Part shown: positions 16,454 through 24,112 of the stretch, piece after piece
Layout: each line of letters opens with the position of its first letter
Position numbering within the stretch: the first letter of the stretch is position 1
Source of the DNA: Rhinopithecimicrobium faecis
GTDB lineage: Bacteria; Bacteroidota; Bacteroidia; Sphingobacteriales; Sphingobacteriaceae
Assembly (NCBI GenBank): GCA_017942165.1
Contig: JAGKSB010000014.1
Location: 30,975 to 94,974 of the forward strand
Reading direction: 5' to 3'
DNA length: 64,000 bases
Translations under genes and position numbers: made by a program
Notes under the pieces: generated by a model
The model's database searches: none
What the model was told of the DNA's origin: nothing
The model's input: only the letters and a program-made list of their open reading frames with translations

Positions 16454-18013
16454 CTAAAAAGCAGTAAAAGTGGTTACTTCTCGATGAGTTTTTCCAAACT
16501 TATCGGTACCTTCTATTTCTAATTCATAGCTTCCAGCTTTTAATTTAGGGAACATCACTTTCCATAAGTGTGTTGAAATGCTTGGATTGGAAGGACGTTT
16601 ACCGTGCTGCTTTTCCATCCCATAATCCCAGTTATAGAGTGTATTAACGTACATAGGATCCACTTCCAATGTATAACTCATAGGCTTCCAAGCGCCTTTA
16701 TTAAGCCTATATTGTACCTTATCAGCAGCATCACCTACAAAGAAATTTGCGTATATCGCGTATTTTGACGCTTGCTTTACGGGAACGAATTTGGGTGCTA
16801 AGACAGCGATTTGATAAGTCGTTGGCTTACCCATCACCTGATAGTCAAAATCATACTTATTATCTTTGATATTTAAGAATAAGTACCCTTTAGGCGTTCC
16901 ATCACGCATCGTAGAAGATGGCGTTTCTAAGGAATCCATAGCGCCCGCATACCAATCTCCACAGGTCGTCCCTACATTAAATTCAAAGAAGGGTTTTGCG
17001 CCATACCAGCCTTCAGATTCCGTATACTTATAATGGGTTTGAAAATGGGTATGTGCAGAAAAACCGACCAAATTAGGGTAATCTTTAAGTAGCGCAAAGA
17101 GGCGTTCACGATCTGCTATCCGAAAGTGCTCACTGGTATGATGCAGTGGAATATGATAGGAAAGAACAACGAGCTTATCCTTGGGAACAAATTTTAAATC
17201 ATTTTCAATAAAATCTAATTGATCCTGACGCATTCCTCCGATATACCCCTTTTTTCCATCAGTTCGTGGATAGATAACATCATCAATAACAATAAAATGT
17301 GCGTTTCCATAATTAAAGGAATAGGTCGTAGGACCAAAGTTTTTTTCAAAAGTCTCATCCGAGAGGGAGTCTGTCGGAGCATCAAAATTAATATCATGAT
17401 TTCCAATTACCTGAAACCAGGGTAATTGCAGTGCGGAGATTGCCTCTTTATAAAAGGGGTGTAAACTTAAATCATTCCCTACTAAATCGCCTAGGGTAAT
17501 GCCAAACTTAGCATTCCGACTATCCTTTAGCAGTTCCTGGATAACTGATTTCTTAAAATAACCGAGCTCCTGTTTAGTGTATACTTGAGAATCCCCAAAG
17601 AGTAAGCTTGTGTAGGAATTGGATTCAATTTGTGAAATTAAAGGGAAATTTACGGACTTAGGAAGTTTTCCTGTAGCCGATACTCCCGGAAAATCACTCT
17701 TTGGTGAACCCTTAGGCTTATTGATATAGTAGAATTGAGGCTCATGGGAAGCATTTAATGACCAACTGTAATCACGTGGCTTAATCACAAAGATTATCTG
17801 GTCCTGCGCTGCAGGAAGCTTGTATTTTCCTTGCTTATCTGTTAACACGACCGCTTGCCCATTGCTGACGCCGACTGCCGGTATCCCCTGTTCTTGGCTA
17901 TCCTGACGACCATTTTTGTTCAGGTCATTAAATACGATGCCCTCCACAAAATTTTGTGCTTGTACCGTGCTCAATAGGAGTAAGCAGCTTAAAAAGCATA
18001 GATGTATTTTCAT
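16454..18013 (-). CDS. Secreted calcineurin-like metallophosphatase with N- and C-terminal accessory domains
   Basis: A 519-residue exported protein with signal peptide MKIHLCFLSCLLLLSTVQAQ. It has an N-terminal SdrD-like/MetallophosN beta domain (FVEGIVFNDLNKNGRQDSQE), a calcineurin-like phosphoesterase core, and a C-terminal beta domain. Metal-site motifs are present in order: LLFGDSQ, TLGDLVGND, VIGNHD, YHIPLHH and SAHTHFQTH. The substrate is unknown; relatives are periplasmic phosphoesterases of Bacteroidota. Monocistronic, with terminators on both sides. Confidence 0.9.
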   Translation of the reverse strand: MKIHLCFLSCLLLLSTVQAQNFVEGIVFNDLNKNGRQDSQEQGIPAVGVSNGQAVVLTDKQGKYKLPAAQDQIIFVIKPRDYSWSLNASHEPQFYYINKPKGSPKSDFPGVSATGKLPKSVNFPLISQIESNSYTSLLFGDSQVYTKQELGYFKKSVIQELLKDSRNAKFGITLGDLVGNDLSLHPFYKEAISALQLPWFQVIGNHDINFDAPTDSLSDETFEKNFGPTTYSFNYGNAHFIVIDDVIYPRTDGKKGYIGGMRQDQLDFIENDLKFVPKDKLVVLSYHIPLHHTSEHFRIADRERLFALLKDYPNLVGFSAHTHFQTHYKYTESEGWYGAKPFFEFNVGTTCGDWYAGAMDSLETPSSTMRDGTPKGYLFLNIKDNKYDFDYQVMGKPTTYQIAVLAPKFVPVKQASKYAIYANFFVGDAADKVQYRLNKGAWKPMSYTLEVDPMYVNTLYNWDYGMEKQHGKRPSNPSISTHLWKVMFPKLKAGSYELEIEGTDKFGKTHREVTTFTAF

Positions 18014-18087
18014 AGTAGATTTTTTTGTTAAAAATATACTTTTATTATGAACAATAGGTTATTAAATTATTAAATACTATTTAACAT

Positions 18088-18121
18088 AAAAAAGGCTTTA
18101 CATCGCTGTAAAGCCTTTTTT
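18088..18121 (-). terminator. Terminator after nadA-thiL
   Basis: Stem AAAAAAGGCTTTACA (18088-18102) / TGTAAAGCCTTTTTT (18107-18121) with loop TCGC. It sits 20 bases beyond the thiL stop on the minus strand, and A/T flanks make it bidirectional in principle. Confidence 0.9.
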
Positions 18122-18140
18122 AATGATATTTTTTACTAAA

Positions 18141-19181
18141 CTATCCTTGAAAAGCATTCCACCCTTGAGCAGTCAATGGATACACATTTCCTGATTTTGA
18201 AATCATGGAGCATCCTGCTGCAGCTTCCGTAACATAGCCTATAACGGTGATATCCATATTACCTTTGATCTTATCGTAATCCGATTGAGGAATGGTAAAT
18301 AAAAGTTCGTAATCTTCCCCACCATTCAGAGCACATACAGTTGGATCAAGACCGAATTCACGTGCAGTTTCATAGGTCATAGGATCCAAAGGAATTTTAT
18401 CTTCAAATAGTTTACATCCTTTATCAGAAGCTTTACAGATATGCAGTAACTCCGCAGATAAGCCATCAGAAACATCCATCATAGCGGTCGGTTTAATACT
18501 ATTTTCAGCTAATAGCTCAACGATATCCTTTCGAGCTTCCGGTTTCAACTGACGTTCAATAATATAATCCTTACCCTCTAAATCAGGTTGAATGCTTGGA
18601 TTTTCCAAGTATATTTGTTTTTCACGCTCTAATAGCTGCAGACCTACATAAGCTCCACCTAAGTCGCCAGAAACACAAATTAGATCCCCTTCTTGGGCTC
18701 CAGAGCGGTAAGCTATAGCTTCCTCATCCGCATAACCAATACTTGTCACTGAAATTACTAAACCTTGCTTGGATGCAGAAGTATCGCCCCCAATAAGATC
18801 GACATTATATTTCTTACAAGCATATAAGGCGCCCTCATAGATCTCTTCAACAGCTTCCAAAGGAAATTTTGAAGATAAGCCTATAGAGAATGTAATTTGA
18901 CTCGCAGTACCATTCATGGCATAGATATCTGATAAGTTAACTTGTACCGCTTTATAGCCTAGGTGGCGTAAGGGTACATATCGTAAGTCAAAGTGTACGC
19001 CCTCTAATAATAAATCAGTAGAAATTAATGTTTTCTTATTGCCAAAATCCAAAACGGCAGCATCATCCCCTATTCCTTTAATAGATGAAGGTGCTTGTAA
19101 TTCTATTGCTTTAGTAAGATGTTCAATTAAACCAAACTCTCCTAAATCTTTTATTTCTGTTCTTTCTTTATTATCAAACAT
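18141..19181 (-). CDS. thiL: Thiamine-monophosphate kinase ThiL
   Basis: Phosphorylates thiamine monophosphate to thiamine diphosphate, the cofactor used by Dxs and PdhB in this window. The 346-residue AIR-synthase-fold protein shows GIGDDAAVLDFG (Mg-ATP site), STDLLLEGVHFDLRY, GGDTSAS, the Gly-rich SGDLGGAYVGLQ and GGEDYELLFTI. It is 18 bases downstream of nadA on the same strand, so the two are probably co-transcribed. No TPP riboswitch-like sequence is apparent upstream. Confidence 0.95.
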   Translation of the reverse strand: MFDNKERTEIKDLGEFGLIEHLTKAIELQAPSSIKGIGDDAAVLDFGNKKTLISTDLLLEGVHFDLRYVPLRHLGYKAVQVNLSDIYAMNGTASQITFSIGLSSKFPLEAVEEIYEGALYACKKYNVDLIGGDTSASKQGLVISVTSIGYADEEAIAYRSGAQEGDLICVSGDLGGAYVGLQLLEREKQIYLENPSIQPDLEGKDYIIERQLKPEARKDIVELLAENSIKPTAMMDVSDGLSAELLHICKASDKGCKLFEDKIPLDPMTYETAREFGLDPTVCALNGGEDYELLFTIPQSDYDKIKGNMDITVIGYVTEAAAGCSMISKSGNVYPLTAQGWNAFQG

Positions 19182-19199
19182 ATGCGTATTATTTAATTA

Positions 19200-20195
19200 T
19201 TATAAGCCTAATTGAGCGGAGATTTCCAACATACGTTCAATAGGCCTTTGGGCTGCTGCAATTACTTGCGCATCCAATTCTATTGCTGGGAGCTCATACT
19301 TTAGGCAGTTATACAGCTTTTCTAAGGTATTTAATTTCATGTGTGGGCAATCATTGCAGGCACAAGCATTATTTGGTGGAGCGGGGATAAATTGCTTCCC
19401 AGGGCTTGCTTTTTGCATCTGATGAATAATGCCTGATTCTGTTGCCACAATATATTTTTGAGACGGATCTTTTTGGGTAAACTTTAACATCCCTGCTGTC
19501 GACCCGACATAATCAGCCATTGCTAAGATATGGTCTTCACATTCAGGATGAGCGATAAATTTTGCCGTAGGATGGGAATGCATCAACTGCTGAATCTTTT
19601 CTTGGGAAAATATTTCGTGCACCATACATGCGCCATTCCAAAGGACTAAATCACGTCCCGTCTTCTTTTTAACATAAGCGCCTAAATTTCTATCAGGACC
19701 AAATATTATTTTTTGATCCACGGGAAGGCTCTCTACAATTTCAACCGCATTACTGGAAGTACATACAATATCGGAAAGCGCTTTCAACTCAGCCGTACAG
19801 TTAACGTAGGTGATGACTAGATGATCCGGATACTGTTCTTTAAATTTAGCAAATAGATGTGGAGGGCAGCTATCTGAAAGGGAGCATCCAGCATGCGCAT
19901 CTGGTAAGAGCACTTTCTTACTTGGCGAAAGGATTTTTGCCGTCTCTGCCATAAAATGTACACCTGCAAATACGATTACATCAGCATCCGTCTTTGCAGC
20001 CTCCTGCGATAAGCCTAGACTGTCTCCGATGTAATCAGCGATATCTTGTATTTCTGGTTCCTGATAATAATGCGCTAAAATAACAGCATTCTTCTCTTTC
20101 TTCAGCTTATTAATTTCTTCAATTAAATCCAAAGTCGGATCTATTGCTACATCCAAGTATCCTTTGGCCTGTATATCCCCTACAATTGCAGTCAT
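19200..20195 (-). CDS. nadA: Quinolinate synthase NadA
   Basis: Condenses iminoaspartate with dihydroxyacetone phosphate to quinolinate using a [4Fe-4S] cluster. The 331-residue protein has [20 protein letters not shown] near the N-terminus and the three expected cluster ligands, Cys104 (HAGCSL), Cys190 (NGACMVHE) and Cys283 (CNDCPHM; the CxxC partner is Cys280). Its partner nadB is divergent across the 1.65-kb proposed origin region, an unusual setting for the two halves of one pathway. Confidence 0.96.
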   Translation of the reverse strand: MTAIVGDIQAKGYLDVAIDPTLDLIEEINKLKKEKNAVILAHYYQEPEIQDIADYIGDSLGLSQEAAKTDADVIVFAGVHFMAETAKILSPSKKVLLPDAHAGCSLSDSCPPHLFAKFKEQYPDHLVITYVNCTAELKALSDIVCTSSNAVEIVESLPVDQKIIFGPDRNLGAYVKKKTGRDLVLWNGACMVHEIFSQEKIQQLMHSHPTAKFIAHPECEDHILAMADYVGSTAGMLKFTQKDPSQKYIVATESGIIHQMQKASPGKQFIPAPPNNACACNDCPHMKLNTLEKLYNCLKYELPAIELDAQVIAAAQRPIERMLEISAQLGL

Positions 20196-20228
20196 AATTC
20201 AGTGTTGAGTTCAAAAATGTTTTCTAAA

Positions 20229-20236
20229 CAAAAATA
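20229..20236 (-). promoter_or_regulatory. Putative -7 promoter box for nadA-thiL
   Basis: On the minus strand reads TATTTTTG, matching TAnnTTTG, about 33 bases before the nadA ATG. No clear -33 element. Confidence 0.5.
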
Positions 20237-20619
20237 GTAAAGCTTAACAGAAGAACATATATAAATTACATTTTTTACGCGTTCGCTAACCATTGGAAAA
20301 TAGATTGCAGACAAACATAATCGTTAAAATTAATCAGATAATTACAGTAAAAATTAATTTTATCTATATTTCACATATGAATATTAATAGCTAAATAACA
20401 GCACTTACTTTAATATTAAGTACAATATATTAAGTTTTACTACAACAAATAAAATAATAGATTAATGGTTTTTCGTCTAATAGAGTCGAATTTCTATTGA
20501 TAATTTCGCAAATTTTATTGAAAATCAATGGTATGTAGTGCTACGGAAAAATTAAACTCCTTGAGAATTTAATATATGAAATACTGGGCTTATCTGAATG
20601 GAAATATGCTCCTCTCAAG

Positions 20620-21290
20620 CCCTCAAATTTTGAAATTTACCTACTTTACAGTAGCTTATTTGGGATTGAAACAAAACTAAAAAATTTTATCAGAATACAA
20701 GCATACTTTCCCATATTTCTTTCCAAAAATCGCAAAAAAGCCGCCAAATTGCATATTTCACCCCTACTCCCTGGAGAGTTTCAAATAAACGAATCTCAGA
20801 CCGTTTAAATTCAAATTTGAGGCGCTGAGAATACGTTCAAATGCCCATACCCGTACCAACACCCATGGATATCCAGAATATTTGATTCTAAGGCCCTCAA
20901 AATTGCGAAAAAACTATTTTCCAAAAATTTTCCAAAGTCTCGCTGCTCCAAAGGGCATAATAAGGCCTTTAGAATTACATAAAAAATTAATTCATTGACA
21001 AAATATCATATATTGAAATCTAAGGCCCTTTAAAACAATAGGGCAAAAAATGACCAAGCACAAAAAAGACTATTTTTTGCGAAAAATGGATCAATTTAGT
21101 GAAAAAATTAGCTGCTGGAGCCTTAAAGCGGCCCAGAATGGCATAAAATTTCCCTTAAATTTTTAAAATAAAAATTTTCAAATTAAAACCTACTTAATTT
21201 TAATTTTTACGGCCTGAAAACAGCATAAAAATTTCCAAGCAAAAGCCATCCAGAAGATAATAAAATCTCAAGGGCTTAAAACCACTAAAA
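20620..21290. repeat. Degenerate AAGGCC-type repeats in the nadA-nadB gap
   Basis: Short imperfect repeats around A/TAAGGCCNT-TNAAA recur here: TCTAAGGCCCT at 20887-20897 and again at 21019-21029, TAAGGCCTTT at 20961-20970, with weaker relatives near 20616, 21121, 21212 and 21271 (GAGCCTTAAA, CGGCCTGAAAA, AGGGCTTAAAA). Several are followed by GCATAAAA or AAAATTTTCC words. The segment has no credible ORF. Confidence 0.5.
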
Positions 21291-21419
21291 AACTTGTTAA
21301 AAGTTAAAAACTAAAAAATAAACGCGTTGAGAATTGAATATTTGTTTTCACGCCTTTCCAGTTACGGAATAGGCGATCCAGCAGGCTTCAAATCCAACGA
21401 AGCAAAACTAAACAAAGAA

Positions 21420-21847
21420 ATTCAAGAGATATCCACATTCTTTTTTTTTAATAAATAGTAATTATTTTAAAGTAAAAGGTTCTTATTGTTTATTAGTGTG
21501 TTGAAAATGTTAGTAACCCAGTCATTTTTCATTTTGATTTTTAATTTTTTAGGAGTTATCCACAAGTTATCCACATTAGCGAGGCTATTAGTACTTGATT
21601 TGTAGGTGATTGAATTATGCCCGAAAAAATTGTACCCATTTTTATGTGGAATTCTTTTTGTGTAAAAAGTGTTAATAAACGGCCTCTTCAATGTGAGTTA
21701 ATTTTAGAAGTTTTACGTTTTCCACACAAAATTGTGGATTAAAAGAAAGTTTTAATTTTTAATTCACGAGTTATATACAGGTTATTAACATTTTTTGTTA
21801 ATTTCATTCGAGCAAAAAACGCTGTTTTTTATAATATTTTACTAACT
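21420..21847. other. Putative oriC (DnaA-box cluster with AT-rich unwinding region)
   Basis: Two perfect DnaA boxes TTATCCACA lie in direct repeat at 21556-21564 and 21567-21575 (11-bp period). One-mismatch boxes: ATATCCACA 21429-21437, TTTTCCACA 21718-21726, TGTGGATTA (reverse orientation) 21733-21741 and TTATATACA 21771-21779. A very AT-rich stretch follows to the nadB ATG and could be the unwinding element. Base counts on the plus strand switch from G12/C22 (21181-21300) to G42/C28 (21481-21720), the change expected where leading-strand identity flips. Flanking genes diverge, and mnmG, dnaA, dnaN and parS are near. Known: DnaA-box clusters mark bacterial origins. Inferred: that this one is the active oriC. 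Confidence 0.75.
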
Positions 21848-23440
21848 ATGACCGAGAGAAAGGTAGATTTTTTAGTGGTAGGATCGGGCATTGCCGGCTT
21901 AAGTTTCGCTTTAAAAGCGGCAGAAAAAGGCAAGGTTTTGATCGTCACTAAGTCTAATGAGGATGAATCCAACACCAAATACGCACAGGGAGGGGTAGCT
22001 GCTGTGGTGGATAAGGCAGATAGCTTTGAGAAGCATATACAAGATACGGAAATAGCTGGTGCAGGCCTTTGTGATCCTAAAGTAGTGGCTAATGTCGTGC
22101 GAGAAGCCCCTGAACGCATCGAAGAGCTGATTACTTACGGAACTAATTTTGATAAAGCGTCCAGTGGTTTATATGATCTTGCCAAGGAGGGAGGCCATTC
22201 GGAGCATCGTATCTTACATTATAAGGATATTACAGGTTTTGAAATTGAACGTGCTTTATTAGCCCAGGTGCATGCGCACCCAAATATTGAATTAATAACC
22301 CATTATTTTGCCATAGATTTAATCACTCAGCATCATTTAGGGACCTTTGTAGATCGTCAATCTACCGATATTACCTGCTATGGGATCTATGCTTTGCATA
22401 CAGAAACACATCAGGTAGATCGTATTTTAAGTAAAGTTACCGTGATGGCTACAGGTGGTGCAGGACATATTTATGCGAGCACAACGAACCCTACCATAGC
22501 TACTGGTGATGGCATTGCTATGGTCTATCGGGCTAAAGGGAAGCTTAGAAATATGGAATTCATTCAATTTCATCCTACTTCCTTATATAATCCTGCAGAG
22601 TATCCCGCTTTTCTGGTGTCCGAAGCTGTAAGAGGCTTTGGAGGCATCCTTAAAAGGGTGAATGGGGAGCCCTTTATGGAAGAATATGACCCCCGAGGGT
22701 CCTTAGCGCCACGCGATATAGTGGCGCGAGCAATCGATTCAGAGATGAAAAAATCCGGTTTAGACTATGTTTACCTGGATGTAAGACATCGTTCGAAAGA
22801 GGATATTTTAGCCCATTTTCCAAATATTTATGCTAAATGTCTCTCTATAGGTATCGATATGTGTCAGGATTATATTCCGGTTACACCAGCAGCGCATTAT
22901 CAATGTGGAGGTATTTGGGTGGATGAATATGGTCGTTCAAGCATTCAGCATTTATACGCTTGTGGGGAATGTGCATCTACGGGATTACATGGCGCTAATC
23001 GCCTGGCTTCGAACTCCTTATTGGAGGCTGTGGTCTATGCCCATAGGATCGCTGAAGATGCCATTGCTAGCATTGCTACAATTTCTTTTCAGGAGGCTAT
23101 TCCTGCCTGGGATGATACCAATACAAGTCTTCAAAATGAGGATATTCTTGTAACACATAACCTCCGTGAAACACAGAAATTTATGTCTGATTATGTCGGT
23201 ATAGTACGTTCTGATTTTCGACTTGAAAGAGCCCTTAGAAGGCTGAAGTTGATTCACGATGAAACGGAGTCTTTCTATAAACAAACTAAGCTTTCTGTAC
23301 CTTTATGTGAGTTACGTAATGTGATACAGTCCGCTTATATCGTTATAAAGTCTGCGCAGTCTAGAAAAGAGAGTAGAGGCTTACATTACACCACCGACTA
23401 TCCTGAATTATCGAATAATTTAGCAGATACACTATTATAA
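21848..23440 (+). CDS. nadB: L-aspartate oxidase NadB
   Basis: FAD enzyme oxidising L-aspartate to iminoaspartate, the substrate of NadA. The 530-residue protein starts with the Rossmann motif GSGIAG (12-17) and has ESNTKYAQGGVAAV, the FAD/succinate-dehydrogenase-family active-site segments QFHPTSLY and RGFGGILKRVNGE, PRDIVARAID, GGIWVDEYGR, ANRLASNSLLE and the C-terminal helical domain. It is the first gene right of the proposed oriC, transcribed away from it. The gamma-carbonic anhydrase gene follows after one base. Confidence 0.95.
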   Translation: MTERKVDFLVVGSGIAGLSFALKAAEKGKVLIVTKSNEDESNTKYAQGGVAAVVDKADSFEKHIQDTEIAGAGLCDPKVVANVVREAPERIEELITYGTNFDKASSGLYDLAKEGGHSEHRILHYKDITGFEIERALLAQVHAHPNIELITHYFAIDLITQHHLGTFVDRQSTDITCYGIYALHTETHQVDRILSKVTVMATGGAGHIYASTTNPTIATGDGIAMVYRAKGKLRNMEFIQFHPTSLYNPAEYPAFLVSEAVRGFGGILKRVNGEPFMEEYDPRGSLAPRDIVARAIDSEMKKSGLDYVYLDVRHRSKEDILAHFPNIYAKCLSIGIDMCQDYIPVTPAAHYQCGGIWVDEYGRSSIQHLYACGECASTGLHGANRLASNSLLEAVVYAHRIAEDAIASIATISFQEAIPAWDDTNTSLQNEDILVTHNLRETQKFMSDYVGIVRSDFRLERALRRLKLIHDETESFYKQTKLSVPLCELRNVIQSAYIVIKSAQSRKESRGLHYTTDYPELSNNLADTLL

Positions 23441-23441
23441 T

Positions 23442-23963
23442 ATGTCTTATATACTACCTGTAAGAGGCTTTACGCCTCAATTTCCAAGTAACTGTTTTAT
23501 AGCTCCTAATGCTACATTAGTGGGCGAATTGACCATGGGTGAGCATTGTTCTGTCTGGTTTAATGCTGTCGTTCGTGCGGATGTTAATTTTATTAAAATT
23601 GGCAATTACACGAATATCCAGGACGGTGTTATTATACATTGTACCTATCAAAAAGCAGGTACGACGATTGGAAATTATGTCAATATTGGGCACCAAGCTA
23701 TGGTTCATGGCTGTGAGATTAAAGATCATGTCCTCATAGGGATGGGCGCTATCGTTATGGATCATGCGCTAATTGAGGAATACTGTATAATTGCTGCTGG
23801 TGCTGTCGTTTTGGAAAATACACATTGTGAATCGGGTTACTTGTATGCAGGAATACCTGCAAAGAAAATTAAACCTTTGACCGCTGATCAACGTGCCCTA
23901 TTAGATAAATTGCCACATAATTATGTGATGTATAGCTCTTGGTTTGAAGAAGAATCTGCTTAA
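23442..23963 (+). CDS. Gamma-carbonic anhydrase family protein
   Basis: A 173-residue left-handed beta-helix protein with hexapeptide-repeat turns (ATLVGELTMGEHCSVWF, IGNYVNIG). The three trimer-interface metal ligands of the YrdA/CamH group are visible as His66 (IIHCTY), His84 and His89 (IGHQAMVHG). Relatives bind zinc or iron; many lack demonstrated carbonic anhydrase activity, so the activity is uncertain. It is one base from nadB, so the two are co-transcribed, and a strong terminator lies about 100 bases downstream. Confidence 0.9.
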   Translation: MSYILPVRGFTPQFPSNCFIAPNATLVGELTMGEHCSVWFNAVVRADVNFIKIGNYTNIQDGVIIHCTYQKAGTTIGNYVNIGHQAMVHGCEIKDHVLIGMGAIVMDHALIEEYCIIAAGAVVLENTHCESGYLYAGIPAKKIKPLTADQRALLDKLPHNYVMYSSWFEEESA

Positions 23964-24051
23964 CATAATGTTGATTTCTATTTAACATAATAAAAGTTTG
24001 GTTTTCTTTCCCTTTTATTTTGGGAGTTAATAATGCAATGAAAATTACCAC

Positions 24052-24091
24052 CAAAAAAAAGCCTTCCATAAATTTATGGAAGGCTTTTTTT
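24052..24091. terminator. Bidirectional terminator between the carbonic anhydrase and Ig-like lipoprotein genes
   Basis: Stem GCCTTCCATA (24061-24070) / TATGGAAGGC (24075-24084) with loop AATT, flanked by A8 and T7. Confidence 0.93.
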
Positions 24092-24112
24092 GCTGGTATT
24101 ATTTTCCTCTTA

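Larger units (their letters stand above)
20196..21847. other. 1.65-kb gene-free region containing the proposed chromosomal origin
   Basis: The longest non-coding stretch in the window, between divergent nadA and nadB. The left three quarters (to about 21,400) are A/C-rich with degenerate AAGGCC repeats. The right part is T/G-rich and carries DnaA-box-like 9-mers and AT-rich tracts. Small ORFs inside, such as 21467-21691 minus, have no protein-like composition and overlap the DnaA boxes, so I reject them. Confidence 0.7.

Noticed and set aside
18182..20400. TPP riboswitch near nadA-thiL
   Set aside because: No CUGAGA or ACCUGA-type elements upstream of nadA or in the nadA-thiL junction.
21467..21691. 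74-codon minus-strand frame within the proposed oriC
   Set aside because: Overlaps the two perfect DnaA boxes; composition reflects AT-rich DNA and no start context is seen.
22707..22737. Inverted repeat GCGCCAC/GTGGCGC in nadB
   Set aside because: Encodes the conserved LAPRDIVARA motif; likely codon coincidence.
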